A DNA stretch of 64,000 nt, taken from NCBI RefSeq assembly GCF_000717715.1, contig NZ_JOAI01000015.1:1-64000 (forward strand), given 5' to 3'. Below are positions 42,088-50,518 of the stretch, one piece after another. Positions within the stretch are counted from its first letter, which is position 1, and every line of letters starts with the position of its first letter. The stretch comes from Streptomyces sp. NRRL B-24484 (lineage in GTDB: Bacteria; Actinomycetota; Actinomycetes; Streptomycetales; Streptomycetaceae). Under the pieces are notes generated by a model. That model made no database searches. It saw nothing but the letters and a program-made list of their open reading frames with translations, and was not told the DNA's origin. Both the position numbers and the translations under genes were made by a program.

Positions 42088-43839
42088 TCAGAAGAGGAAG
42101 TACCGCTGGGCGAGCGGGAGTTCGGTGGCGGGGGCGGGGGTGACGGCCTCGCCGTCGATGGTGACGGTGAAGGTGTCGGGGTCGACCCGGACGTCGGGGC
42201 GGGCGGTGTTGTTCACCATGCCGTCCTTGGTGACGCCGCGGGTGGACCGGATGGCGGTGAACTGCTTGCGCACGCCCAGCTGTTCACCGAGGCGCTCGGG
42301 CAGTCGGTCGTCGATCGCGGCCTGCGCGGTGAAGTTGAGGGAGTTGGCGGCGGGGGCGCGGCCGGTGGCGCCGAACTGCGGCCGGGGCAGCACGGGTTGC
42401 GGGGTGGGGATGGAGGCGTTGGCGTCGCCCATCTGCGCCCAGGCGATCTGGCCGCCCTTGATCACCAGGTCGGGTTTGACGCCGAAGAAGGCCGGGGTCC
42501 AGAGCACCAGGTCGGCGAGCTTGCCGGGTTCGACGGAGCCGATCTCGTGGTCGACGCCCTGGGCGGCGGCCGGGTTGACGGTGTACTTGGCGACGTAGCG
42601 GCGGGCCCGGTGGTTGTCGGCGCGGCCGTCGCCGGGCAGGGCGCCGCGACGGACCTTCATGACGTGCGCGGTCTGCCAGGTGCGCAGCACGACCTCGCCG
42701 ATCCGGCCCATCGCCTGGGAGTCGGAGCTGATGATCGAGACGGCGCCGAGGTCGTGCAGGACGTCCTCGGCGGCGATGGTGGACGGACGGATCCGGGACT
42801 CGGCGAAGGCCAGGTCCTCGGGGACGTGCGGGCTGAGGTGGTGGCAGACCATCAGCATGTCGAGGTGCTCGTCGACGGTGTTGACGGTGTGCGGGCGGGT
42901 CGGATTGGTGGAGCTGGGCAGCACGTTGGGCTGCGAGACCACGGTGATGATGTCGGGGGCGTGGCCGCCGCCGGCGCCCTCGGTGTGGTAGGCGTGGATG
43001 CCGCGTCCGGCGATCGCGGCCAGGGTGTCGGCGACGAACCCGGCCTCGTTCAGGGTGTCGGTGTGGATGGCGAGTTGGGCGCCGGTCGCGTCGCAGACCC
43101 GCAGGCAGGCGTCGATCGCGGCCGGGGTGGCGCCCCAGTCCTCGTGGATCTTGAAGCCGAGTGCACCGGCTCTCAACTGGTCGTGCATGGCCGTGGTGTT
43201 GACGGTGTTGCCCTTGCCGAGCAGGCCGATGTTGAGCGGCAGGTCGTCCATCGCGGCGAACATCCGGGCGAGGTGCCAGCCGCCGGGGGTGATGGTGGTG
43301 GCCTTGGTGCCCTCGGCCGGGCCGGTGCCGCCGCCGATCAGCGTGGTGATGCCGGAGGCGAGGGCCTCGTCGGCGAGCTGCGGGCAGATGAAGTGGACGT
43401 GGGCGTCGATCGCCCCGGCGGTGAGGATCTTCCCGTTGCCGGCGATCACCTCGGTCTCCGGGCCGATCACGAGGTCGGGGTGGACGCCGTCCATGGTCTC
43501 CGGGTTGCCGGCCTTGCCGAGGGCGGTGATCCGGCCGTCCCGGATGCCGATGTCGGCCTTGACGACACCCCAGTGGTCGAGCACCACCGCGCCGGTGATC
43601 ACGGTGTCGGGGGCGCCCTCGGCCCGGCTCGTCCGGGCCTGCCCCATCGACTCGCGGATCACCTTGCCGCCGCCGAAGACCGCCTCGTCGCCGCCGCGGC
43701 AGCGGTCCTCCTCGACCTCGATCAGCAGCGCGGTGTCGGCGAGCCGGATCCGGTCGCCGGTGGTCGGCCCGTACAGGTCGGCGTAGCGCTCGCGGCTCAG
43801 CCGCAGCGCGGGGGCGGACGCATCGCCGCGGTCAGTCAT
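42088..43839 (-). CDS. ureC: Urease subunit alpha
   Basis: A 583-residue catalytic subunit that hydrolyses urea to ammonia and carbamate at a dinickel site. Seen are HVHFICPQ (H147, H149 nickel ligands), GFKIHEDWG with K230 expected to be carbamylated, [28 protein letters not shown] and the flap [22 protein letters not shown] with the catalytic His. Length and motifs are intact, so it should be active. ATG 43839 overlaps the end of ureB by 8 bases. Confidence 0.97.
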   Translation of the reverse strand: MTDRGDASAPALRLSRERYADLYGPTTGDRIRLADTALLIEVEEDRCRGGDEAVFGGGKVIRESMGQARTSRAEGAPDTVITGAVVLDHWGVVKADIGIRDGRITALGKAGNPETMDGVHPDLVIGPETEVIAGNGKILTAGAIDAHVHFICPQLADEALASGITTLIGGGTGPAEGTKATTITPGGWHLARMFAAMDDLPLNIGLLGKGNTVNTTAMHDQLRAGALGFKIHEDWGATPAAIDACLRVCDATGAQLAIHTDTLNEAGFVADTLAAIAGRGIHAYHTEGAGGGHAPDIITVVSQPNVLPSSTNPTRPHTVNTVDEHLDMLMVCHHLSPHVPEDLAFAESRIRPSTIAAEDVLHDLGAVSIISSDSQAMGRIGEVVLRTWQTAHVMKVRRGALPGDGRADNHRARRYVAKYTVNPAAAQGVDHEIGSVEPGKLADLVLWTPAFFGVKPDLVIKGGQIAWAQMGDANASIPTPQPVLPRPQFGATGRAPAANSLNFTAQAAIDDRLPERLGEQLGVRKQFTAIRSTRGVTKDGMVNNTARPDVRVDPDTFTVTIDGEAVTPAPATELPLAQRYFLF

Positions 43840-44161
43840 CGAGGGCACCTCCGGTCTCGCCGCGCAGGCCGTGCACCTCGCGGCGGCCGCCGATCGGCAC
43901 GAGTTCGACCTCCACCGGGATGCCCGGCTCGAAGCGGACGGCGGTGCCGGCCGGGATGTTGAGCCGCTGCCCACGGGCGGCCGCCCGGTCGAACTCCAGT
44001 CCCGGATTGGCCTCGGCGAAGTGGTAGTGCGAGCCGACCTGGATCGGCCGGTCCGCGGCGTTCACCGCGGTCAGCCGGGTGACCGGACGACCGGCGTTGA
44101 GGCCGATCTCCCCCTCGCCGTACAGGACTTCGCCCGGTGTCACGGGCCCCGGCGCGCTCAC
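43832..44161 (-). CDS. ureB: Urease subunit beta
   Basis: A 109-residue small structural subunit. Diagnostic stretches are [43 protein letters not shown] and [15 protein letters not shown]. The GTG 44161 start overlaps the ureA stop (GTGA); the longer in-frame start at 44212 lies within ureA and is rejected. Confidence 0.96.
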   Translation of the reverse strand: MSAPGPVTPGEVLYGEGEIGLNAGRPVTRLTAVNAADRPIQVGSHYHFAEANPGLEFDRAAARGQRLNIPAGTAVRFEPGIPVEVELVPIGGRREVHGLRGETGGALDD

Positions 44162-44460
44162 TGGATCGGCCCGTGGACGGTGACGAGCTTGGTGCCGTCC
44201 GGGAAGGTGCACTCCACCTGGACGTCCGGGATCATCTCGGCGATCCCCTCCATCACGTCCTCGCGGGTGAGCACCTGCCGCCCGGACTCCATGAGTTCGG
44301 CGACGCTGCGGCCGTCCCGGGCGCCCTCCAGCACGTGCGAGGTGATCAGTGCCACCGCCTCGGGGTGGTTGAGCCGCAGGCCGCGGGCCCGCCGCAACCG
44401 GGCGACGTCGGCGGCGACGTGGACGAGCAGGCGCTCCTGCTCACGGGGGGTCAGCTTCAT
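44158..44460 (-). CDS. ureA: Urease subunit gamma
   Basis: A 100-residue small subunit. [55 protein letters not shown] and the C-terminal [19 protein letters not shown] are family hallmarks. GAGGTG lies 7 bases before the ATG. It leads the ureABCFGD operon and has a GlnR-like box 62-99 bases upstream. Confidence 0.96.
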   Translation of the reverse strand: MKLTPREQERLLVHVAADVARLRRARGLRLNHPEAVALITSHVLEGARDGRSVAELMESGRQVLTREDVMEGIAEMIPDVQVECTFPDGTKLVTVHGPIQ

Positions 44461-44521
44461 CTGTACGCACCTCGGGGTGGGAGGTCGGACGGTGACGAGG
44501 AGGACATTGGATCCGCCCATT

Positions 44522-44559
44522 GTTGTGCACCGGTTACGCCCTACTTTCCGAGGCGTAAC
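44522..44559 (-). promoter_or_regulatory. GlnR-box-like site before ureA
   Basis: Read on the minus strand: GTTAC-6-GAAAG-6-GTAAC-6-ACAAC. This matches the remembered GlnR consensus gTnAc-n6-GaAAc repeated twice at 5/5, 4/5, 5/5 and 3/5 positions with exact 6-base spacing. It also forms a 10-bp inverted repeat (44531-44540 / 44552-44561). ureA is a known GlnR target in S. coelicolor, so nitrogen control of this operon is likely. Confidence 0.75.
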
Positions 44560-44599
44560 CGCCCAGCCCCCACCCGGGTTACGGGCTCGGGCCAACTGC

Positions 44600-44623
44600 C
44601 AGGGGCGCGGGGAACTGCGCAGT
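44600..44623. repeat. Dispersed streptomycete repeat (GGGGCGCGGGGAACTGCGC type)
   Basis: CAGGGGCGCGGGGAACTGCG is a sequence I recognise as very common in intergenic regions of streptomycete genomes. Only one copy was noticed in this window. Confidence 0.5.
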
Positions 44624-44696
44624 CCGAGAGCGGGTCACGTACGAACCAGGGCCACCCCGAATCAGTCCACAGGCCCGCTCCCACATTGCGCAGCTC

Positions 44697-44727
44697 TCCC
44701 CCAGTCTTCGGCCGGGAGGTGCCCCCA
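44697..44727. repeat. Dispersed streptomycete repeat, second copy
   Basis: It begins TCCCCCAG and ends GGGAGGTGCCCCCA, the same layout as the copy at 33402-33434, with a TTCG-containing centre. It lies downstream of the EEP gene, where its hairpin might help end that transcript. Confidence 0.7.
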
Positions 44728-44772
44728 CGCACCTCTGACGGCTCGCCCTCCGCGCCCCAGGCGGCTGACCCC

Positions 44773-45762
44773 TCACAGCCGGATCCGGGCCGCCACCGGC
44801 AGGTGGTCGCTGCCGGTGCGCGCGAGCGTCCAGGTGCGGACGGGCGTCGCCCCCCGCACCAGCACCTGGTCGATCCGCGCCAGCGGGAACCCCGCCGGCC
44901 AGCTGAAGTCGAAGCCGCCCCGGGCGGGCGTCAGCCGGGAGGTGACGGGAGCGAGTCCGCGGTCGTCGAGGGTGCTGTTGAAGTCGCCCATGACGACCAT
45001 CCGCCGCAGCGGCTCGGCGTCGATCGCGGCGGCCAGCAGCCGGGCGCTCTCGTCCCGCCGCGCCGAGGTGAACCCGGCCGTCGGCGAGATCCGCACCGAG
45101 GGCAGGTGCGCCACGTACACGGCCAGGTCGCCCTTCGGCGTCCGCGCGGTGGCGCGCACCCCGCGCTTCCAGTACTCGTGCACCTCGGCGGGCTTCAGGT
45201 CCACCGGCCGGACGTCGGCCAGCGGGTAGCGGGACCACAGGCCGACCGTGCCGGAGCGCGCCCGGCAGGGGTAGACCTCGCCGAGGATCCGCTCGTACAC
45301 CCCGGCCGCCGGCTCCATGAGCTCCTCGACGGCCAGCAGGTCCGCGCCCGTCCCGGCCAGCCGGGTGGCGGTGCCCGCCGGATCGGTGTTCTCGTCCGCC
45401 ACGTTGTGCTGCACCACCGTCAGGTCGTAGCGGCCGCCGTCGCCGGCGGGCAGCAACCGGCCGCCGAACAGCCCCGCCCACGCGACGGCGGGCAGCAGCA
45501 CCGCGGCGAGGGCGAGCCGCGAGCGCCGCAGCAGTGCGACGGCCAGCAGCAGCGGCACCGCCAGGCCGGCCCAGGGCAGGAAGGCCTCCAGCAGGCTGCC
45601 GAGGTGCCAGCCCCGGTTCGGCACCAGCCGGTGGCCGACCAGCAGGAGTGCGGTGAGTGCCGCGAGGGTCGCCGTCACCCGGCCGCGGCGCCGTGCGGGC
45701 GGCCGGGCCGGTGTCTCCGGTTCCGTCCGCTCCTGCACCGCCGTGTCGTCGCCCCGTGCCAC
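44773..45762 (-). CDS. EEP-family membrane protein (endonuclease/exonuclease/phosphatase)
   Basis: A 329-residue protein. An N-terminal Arg/Pro-rich tail (1-30) is followed by three hydrophobic segments (about 32-105) and an extracytoplasmic EEP domain with VVQHNVADENTDP, LAVEELMEP (metal-binding Glu), VYVAHLPSV, VVMGDFNSTLDDRG and TGSDHLPVAARI (catalytic Asp-His). Phosphodiesterase activity outside the cell is likely; nucleic acid and phospholipid head groups are both possible substrates. GTG 45762 has GGAGGT 8 bases upstream. It is divergent from the glycerophosphodiesterase gene. Confidence 0.88.
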   Translation of the reverse strand: MARGDDTAVQERTEPETPARPPARRRGRVTATLAALTALLLVGHRLVPNRGWHLGSLLEAFLPWAGLAVPLLLAVALLRRSRLALAAVLLPAVAWAGLFGGRLLPAGDGGRYDLTVVQHNVADENTDPAGTATRLAGTGADLLAVEELMEPAAGVYERILGEVYPCRARSGTVGLWSRYPLADVRPVDLKPAEVHEYWKRGVRATARTPKGDLAVYVAHLPSVRISPTAGFTSARRDESARLLAAAIDAEPLRRMVVMGDFNSTLDDRGLAPVTSRLTPARGGFDFSWPAGFPLARIDQVLVRGATPVRTWTLARTGSDHLPVAARIRL

Positions 45763-45900
45763 CCCGTGGTACCTCCGTCCTCGGCCCTGTCGCCGTCCGC
45801 TGCGAGGACGCCGTACCCGGTCGGGCGGGTTCCGCACCGGACCCCACCCGAAGGGCGCAGCGGATCCGCACGGACGGGCGTTCGGCGGCGGTTGGCAGGT

Positions 45901-45946
45901 GGTTCGTCCCCGGTTCACGGCGCGGTGCGCACCTGCCGCCTAGGGT
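45901..45946 (+). promoter_or_regulatory. PHO-box-like repeats and -10 before the glycerophosphodiesterase gene
   Basis: GGTTCGTCCCC (45901-45911) and GGTTCACGGCG (45912-45922) are consecutive 11-base units sharing GGTTC, the period and core of streptomycete PHO boxes. A -10-like TAGGGT follows at 45941-45946, so PhoP would bind around the -35 position. Confidence 0.55.
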
Positions 45947-45982
45947 GCCGCTCATCGACGAAACCCTTGGCAGGGAGGCCAC

Positions 45983-47224
45983 ATGACGCAGCGTCCGATC
46001 GGCGGGGGATCCTCACGTCGCACGTTCCTGCGGGCGACCGGGGCGGCCGACCTCGGTGCGGCCGCACTGACGGCGGCAGCGGCCCCCGCGTCCGCCGCCG
46101 GCGAGGACGGGACGGGGAACGGACAGGCGAACGGTCGGGCCGACGCGCAGCGGGCCACGGGGACGCGCCCGCCCGTCCGGACGGGCACCGGCCTGGACCG
46201 GCTGCCGCACCCGCTGGTGGTGGCGCACCGCGGTGCGAGCGGCTACCGGCCGGAGCACACCCTCGGCAGCTACGAGCTGGCGCTGGAGCTCGGCGCGGAC
46301 GTCATCGAGCAGGACCTCGTCCCGACGAAGGACGGCCACCTGGTCGTCCGCCACGAGAACAACATCGCGGAGACGACGGACGTCGCCGACCACCGCGAGT
46401 TCGCCGGCCGGCAGACCACGAAGACGGTCGACGGCGCCCCGCTGACCGGCTGGTTCACCGAGGACTTCACCCTGGCCGAGCTGCGCACGCTGCGGGCCAA
46501 GGAACGCCTGCCGCAGCAGCGCCAGCGCAACACCCTGTACGACGGCCGCTGGCCGGTGCCGACCTTCCGCGAGGTGGTGGAGTTCGCGGACAGGCGCTCC
46601 CGCACGCTGGGGCGCCCGGTGTGGCTGTACGTGGAGACGAAGCACCCCAGCTACTTCCGGTCGATCGGCCTGCCGCTGGAGGAGCGGCTGGCGGACGAGC
46701 TGCGCCGTTGCGGCCTGGCCGGGCGCAACGGCCGGGCGATCCTGCAGTCCTTCGAGCCGAGCAGCCTGCAGCGGCTGGCGAAGCTGGTCGACAACCCGCG
46801 GATCCAGCTGCTGAGCAGTCCGACCACGCAGCCGTACGACTTCGTGCTGGCGGGCGACCGGCGGACGGTCGCGGACCTGGTGACGCCGGGCGGGCTGCGC
46901 TGGCTGGCGTCGTTCTCGCACGGCATCGGCCCGACCACGCAGCTGATCGCGCCGGTGGACGCCGCGGGCAGGCTGCTGCCGCCGACCACGCTGGTGGCGG
47001 ACGCGCACGCGGCCGGCCTGGTGCTGCACCCGTGGACGGTGCGCAACGAGAACTCCTTCCTGCCGGTCGACTTCCGCCGGGGCACCGACCCGAACGCGTA
47101 CGGCGACTCGATCGGTTGGGCGCGCCGGCTCTACGACCTGGGTGTGGACGGCTTCTTCACCGACAACACGGACACCTCGGTGCTCGCCCGGGGCGACTTC
47201 TGGGCGGCCCGCGGCGTGAACTGA
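45983..47224 (+). CDS. Glycerophosphodiester phosphodiesterase, Tat-exported
   Basis: A 413-residue GDPD (GlpQ-like). Twin-arginine signal SSRRTFLRATGAADLGAAALTAAAAPASA (about 10-38) directs folded export. The TIM-barrel domain has VVAHRGASGYRPEHT (catalytic His and Glu), GADVIEQDLVPTKDGHLVVRHE (metal Glu/Asp and second catalytic His) and LYVETKHP. It hydrolyses glycerophosphodiesters to glycerol-3-phosphate plus an alcohol. PHO-box-like repeats upstream and an adjacent sphingomyelinase suggest phosphate scavenging from phospholipids. A perfect 18-bp hairpin follows. Confidence 0.94.
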   Translation: MTQRPIGGGSSRRTFLRATGAADLGAAALTAAAAPASAAGEDGTGNGQANGRADAQRATGTRPPVRTGTGLDRLPHPLVVAHRGASGYRPEHTLGSYELALELGADVIEQDLVPTKDGHLVVRHENNIAETTDVADHREFAGRQTTKTVDGAPLTGWFTEDFTLAELRTLRAKERLPQQRQRNTLYDGRWPVPTFREVVEFADRRSRTLGRPVWLYVETKHPSYFRSIGLPLEERLADELRRCGLAGRNGRAILQSFEPSSLQRLAKLVDNPRIQLLSSPTTQPYDFVLAGDRRTVADLVTPGGLRWLASFSHGIGPTTQLIAPVDAAGRLLPPTTLVADAHAAGLVLHPWTVRNENSFLPVDFRRGTDPNAYGDSIGWARRLYDLGVDGFFTDNTDTSVLARGDFWAARGVN

Positions 47225-47238
47225 CGAATCGCCGGTTG

Positions 47239-47280
47239 CGGCGGCCGGGTCGGGTGCGGGCGCACCCGACCCGGCCGCCG
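47239..47280. terminator. Hairpin terminator after the glycerophosphodiesterase gene
   Basis: A perfect 18-bp stem (CGGCGGCCGGGTCGGGTG and its complement) with a 6-base loop, starting 15 bases after the stop codon. Confidence 0.85.
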
Positions 47281-47300
47281 TGCGTCCCGGACCCATCGAA

Positions 47301-47351
47301 CTACCGATCGGTAGCACTGTTTCGGACGAGTTCACCGAATGCTCGCCCGAT
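47301..47351 (+). promoter_or_regulatory. Regulatory region of the sphingomyelinase gene
   Basis: CTACCGATCGGTAG (47301-47314) is a perfect 14-base palindrome. Fifteen bases further on, GTTCACCGAAT (47330-47340) and GCTCGCCCGAT (47341-47351) are two consecutive 11-base units resembling a PHO box. Both lie 86-136 bases before the start codon. Confidence 0.45.
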
Positions 47352-47436
47352 GTCTTGCACGCCGTGCGGGCACCGAAGTTGGATGCACAACATCCCGCAA
47401 CCCGACGGGTTCACGACACACCCTCACGGAGCTTCG

Positions 47437-48444
47437 ATGCCCCTGTCGTCCGTCCGCCGCGCCACCAGAACGGCCGCCGCGGCCTGTGTCGCCGCCGCCG
47501 TGCTCGGCACGCTCGCCGCCGCCCCCGCGGCGGCCGCCACCGGCGCCGCGGCCGAGAGCGCGCCGGTCACCGCGCCCGCGCTCGACGTCCTCACGTACAA
47601 CGTGTTCCTGATGAGCAAGTCGCTCTACCCGAACTGGGGCCAGGACCAGCGCGCGCAGGCGATCGCCTCGGCGGACTTCTTCCGGGGCCACGACGTGGTG
47701 GTCCTGCAGGAGGCGTTCGACAACGCCGCCTCCGACGCGCTGACCGCCCGTGCCTCGGCCGCGTACCCGTACCACACGCCGGTGGTCGGCCGCTCCACCG
47801 GCGGCTGGGACGCCACCTCGGGCAGCTACAGCTCGACCACCCCCGAGGACGGCGGGGTGACGCTGCTCAGCAAGTGGCCGATCCTGCGCAAGGAGCAGTA
47901 CGTCTTCAAGGACGCGTGCGGCGCCGACTGGTGGTCCAACAAGGGCTTCGTGTACGCCGTGCTGAACGTCAACGGCCTGCGCACCCACGTGGTCGGCACC
48001 CACCTGCAGTCCACCGACACCGGCTGCTCCAGCGGCGAGCCGGCGGCCGTCCGCGCCGAGCAGCTGCTCGCAATGCGGGCCTTCCTCGACGCCAAGCGGA
48101 TCCCGGCGGACGAGCCGATCGTGCTGGCCGGCGACCTCAACGTCGACTCGCACGGCTCCGAGTACCAGGCCCTGCTCGACAACGGCAACCTGGCCCCGGC
48201 CTCGCAGCGCACCGGCTGGCCGTACTCCTTCGACACGGTCGACAACTCCATCGCCGCCTACCGCTACCCGGGCGAGCCCAAGGAGGACCTGGACTACGTG
48301 CTGTACCGGGCCGACCACGCCCGGCCGCAGCAGTACACCAACCAGGTCGTGCGCTTCCACAGCACGCCGTGGACGGTGAGCAGCTGGGGTAAGAGCTACA
48401 CGTACACCGACCTGTCGGACCACTACCCGCTCGCCGCGCACTGA
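47437..48444 (+). CDS. Secreted sphingomyelin phosphodiesterase (EEP family)
   Basis: A 335-residue neutral-sphingomyelinase-like protein with a Sec-type signal peptide (about 1-34, RRATRTAAAACVAAAVLGTLAAAPAAAA). The EEP catalytic domain has LDVLTYNVFLMSKSLYPNWGQDQRA, VVLQEAFDN (metal Glu), VVGTHLQSTD, VLAGDLNVDSHGSEY and LSDHYPLAAH (catalytic Asp-His), all bacterial SMase features. Expected to release phosphocholine from sphingomyelin or related phospholipids; actinomycete relatives may prefer other phospholipids. It is separated from the preceding glycerophosphodiesterase gene by a terminator and its own regulatory region. Confidence 0.9.
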   Translation: MPLSSVRRATRTAAAACVAAAVLGTLAAAPAAAATGAAAESAPVTAPALDVLTYNVFLMSKSLYPNWGQDQRAQAIASADFFRGHDVVVLQEAFDNAASDALTARASAAYPYHTPVVGRSTGGWDATSGSYSSTTPEDGGVTLLSKWPILRKEQYVFKDACGADWWSNKGFVYAVLNVNGLRTHVVGTHLQSTDTGCSSGEPAAVRAEQLLAMRAFLDAKRIPADEPIVLAGDLNVDSHGSEYQALLDNGNLAPASQRTGWPYSFDTVDNSIAAYRYPGEPKEDLDYVLYRADHARPQQYTNQVVRFHSTPWTVSSWGKSYTYTDLSDHYPLAAH

Positions 48445-48464
48445 TCGATCCGCACGGTGAGCAC

Positions 48465-48502
48465 GCCGCGGCGGCCCGCCCGGGCGGGCGGGCCGCCGCG
48501 GC
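48465..48502. terminator. Hairpin terminator after the sphingomyelinase gene
   Basis: A perfect 17-bp stem (GCCGCGGCGGCCCGCCC and its complement) around a 4-base loop, 20 bases after the stop codon. Confidence 0.85.
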
Positions 48503-48586
48503 TGCGCCCCGCCCCGATCGGGGGGAGGGTGGATCCGACCGGGGCCCGACCGGCACCCGTGTGCCAGAACCGAGGAGAGAGCCGTC

Positions 48587-49990
48587 ATGCCCATCGCCAC
48601 CGTCAACCCGGCCACCGGGGAGACCGTCGAGACCTTCACCCCGTACGACGCCGCCGCGGTCGAACAGCGGCTCGGCCTCGCCGCCGAGACCTACCGGTCC
48701 TGGCGGACGACCTCCTTCGAGGAGCGCGCGGCACTGCTGAAGCGCGCCGCGGACCTGCTCGACGCCGAGCGCGAGGAGATCGCCCGGACGATGACGGTGG
48801 AGATGGGCAAGCCGGTCGTCGCGGCCCGCGCCGAGGTCGCCAAGTGCGCGAAGGCGATGCGCTGGTACGCCGACCGGGCGCCGGAGCTGCTCGCCGACGA
48901 GCACCCGTCCGAGGCCGACGTCGCGGACTCCGGCGGCGCCTCGGTGCACGTGCGCTACCGGCCGATCGGCGTGGTGCTGGCCGTGATGCCGTGGAACTTC
49001 CCGCTCTGGCAGGTGGTGCGGTTCGCCGCGCCGGCGCTGATGGCGGGCAACGTGGGCCTGCTCAAGCACGCCTCGAACGTGCCGCGGACGGCGCTGGCGC
49101 TGGAGCGGGTCCTGCTGGAGGCGGGCTTCCCGCAGGGCTGCTTCCAGACCCTGCTGATCGGCGCCGCCGCGGTTGAGGGCGTCGTCCGGGACCCGCGGGT
49201 CGCCGCGGTGACGCTGACCGGCAGCGAGCTCGCCGGCCGCTCGGTCGCCTCGATCGCCGGCGACGAGGTGAAGAAGTCGGTGCTGGAACTCGGCGGCAGC
49301 GACCCCTTCCTGGTGCTGCCCTCGGCGGACCTGGCGGGCGCCGTGCAGTGGGCGGTCACCGCCCGCACCCAGAACAACGGGCAGTCCTGCATCGCCGCGA
49401 AGCGCTTCATCGTGCACGCCGAGGTGTACGAGGCGTTCACCAGGGCGTTCGCCGACCGGATGAAGGCGCTGAAGGTCGGCGACCCGATGGCCGAGGAGAC
49501 CGAGATCGGGCCGCTCGCCACCGCCCAGGGCCGCACCGACCTGGAGGAGCTCGTCGACGACGCGGTGGCCGCCGGGGCCGTCGCGGAGTGCGGCGGCGCC
49601 CGCCCGGACGGCCTGCCGAAGGAGCTGGACGGCGGCTGGTACTACCTGCCGACCGTGCTCACCGGCATCACCCCGAAGATGCGCATCCACCACGAGGAGG
49701 CCTTCGGTCCGGTCGCCACCGTGTACCGGGTGGAGAGCCTGGACGAGGCGATCGAGCTGGCCAACGACACCCCGTTCGGCCTCAGCTCCAACGTGTGGAC
49801 GACCGACCCCGAGGAGCAGGAGCGCTGCGCCCGCGACATCGAGGCGGGCGGCGTGTTCTTCAACGGCATGACGGCCTCGCACCCGGCCTTCCCGTTCGGC
49901 GGCGTGAAGCGCTCCGGCTACGGACGGGAGCTGTCCGGCCACGGGATCCGCGAGTTCTGCAACATCACCACCGTCTGGCGCGGCCGCTGA
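48587..49990 (+). CDS. Succinate-semialdehyde dehydrogenase (NADP-type aldehyde dehydrogenase)
   Basis: A 467-residue aldehyde dehydrogenase, oxidising succinate semialdehyde to succinate in the GABA shunt. VLAVMPWNFPLWQVVRFAAPALMAGN, VTLTGSELAGRSVA, LELGGSDPFLVL (general-base Glu) and NNGQSCIAAKRF (catalytic Cys) are present; FNGMTASHPAFPFGGVKRSGYGRELSG ends the protein. The pattern is that of GabD2-type, but other small aldehydes are possible. AGGAGAG precedes the ATG. Confidence 0.9.
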   Translation: MPIATVNPATGETVETFTPYDAAAVEQRLGLAAETYRSWRTTSFEERAALLKRAADLLDAEREEIARTMTVEMGKPVVAARAEVAKCAKAMRWYADRAPELLADEHPSEADVADSGGASVHVRYRPIGVVLAVMPWNFPLWQVVRFAAPALMAGNVGLLKHASNVPRTALALERVLLEAGFPQGCFQTLLIGAAAVEGVVRDPRVAAVTLTGSELAGRSVASIAGDEVKKSVLELGGSDPFLVLPSADLAGAVQWAVTARTQNNGQSCIAAKRFIVHAEVYEAFTRAFADRMKALKVGDPMAEETEIGPLATAQGRTDLEELVDDAVAAGAVAECGGARPDGLPKELDGGWYYLPTVLTGITPKMRIHHEEAFGPVATVYRVESLDEAIELANDTPFGLSSNVWTTDPEEQERCARDIEAGGVFFNGMTASHPAFPFGGVKRSGYGRELSGHGIREFCNITTVWRGR

Positions 49991-50007
49991 CCCCGCCCGG
50001 ACACGGC

Positions 50008-50040
50008 GGGGCGGGGCACGCGCGCTGCGTGCCCCGCCCC
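50008..50040. terminator. Convergent hairpin terminator
   Basis: A perfect 14-bp stem (GGGGCGGGGCACGC / GCGTGCCCCGCCCC) with a 5-base loop, between the aldehyde dehydrogenase (+) and small membrane protein (-) genes. Confidence 0.85.
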
Positions 50041-50057
50041 CGTGGCACCTCGGGGGT

Positions 50058-50402
50058 TCAGGCCATCTGCACCCGGCCGACCGGCGCCTGGTCACCACCG
50101 CGGTGGCCGAGGAACCAGCCGATCAGTGCGAGGAAGGTGATCGCCCAGACGAGTGAGCAGAAGGCGGTCATCCAGTTCGAGTCCACCTGCACCTCGACCA
50201 TGATCAGGCCGACGGTCAGCGAGAGCAGGAAGACCACCGCCGAGCTGCTCACCCCCAGGAACATGTCGCGCAGCCGCACCGACAGCTTCGGCTTCTTCCG
50301 GAAGACCGGTTCCATCGGCCAGTGCGGCTCCGCCGCCGCCTGCACCGCGCCCTTCCCGGGGACTGCGGGCTGCGTGCTGCCGGACATCGGTTGCTGGTCC
50401 AT
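50058..50402 (-). CDS. Small two-helix membrane protein
   Basis: A 114-residue protein. A hydrophilic N-terminal half with the conserved-looking PVFRKKPKLSVRLRDMFLG leads into two hydrophobic segments (about 52-70 and 79-97) and a short charged C terminus. No function is recognised. GGAAGGAG precedes the ATG at good spacing, supporting a real gene. It is divergent from the DNA ligase gene. Confidence 0.75.
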   Translation of the reverse strand: MDQQPMSGSTQPAVPGKGAVQAAAEPHWPMEPVFRKKPKLSVRLRDMFLGVSSSAVVFLLSLTVGLIMVEVQVDSNWMTAFCSLVWAITFLALIGWFLGHRGGDQAPVGRVQMA

Positions 50403-50518
50403 CGGCGTGCTCCTTCCAGCTGCCGGTCCCCCGCAGTCCACTGTCCCACTGGGCCGTCCCGGCGGCAGGACGGCCGGAACGGTTTCCGCCCGACCGACCC
50501 CCGGGTACCTGCGCAGAC

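Larger units (their letters stand above)
44461..44772. other. 312-base intergenic region upstream of ureA
   Basis: No coding sequence is supported. It contains the GlnR-like box (44522-44559) and two dispersed streptomycete repeats (44600-44623 and 44697-44727). It also forms the downstream flank of the leftward EEP gene, which ends at 44773. Confidence 0.7.

Noticed and set aside
44137..48444. 1435-residue plus-strand open frame
   Set aside because: Only the last 335 residues (from 47437) are a real protein with a signal peptide and ribosome-binding site; the rest crosses ureA, the EEP gene and the glycerophosphodiesterase gene in other frames.
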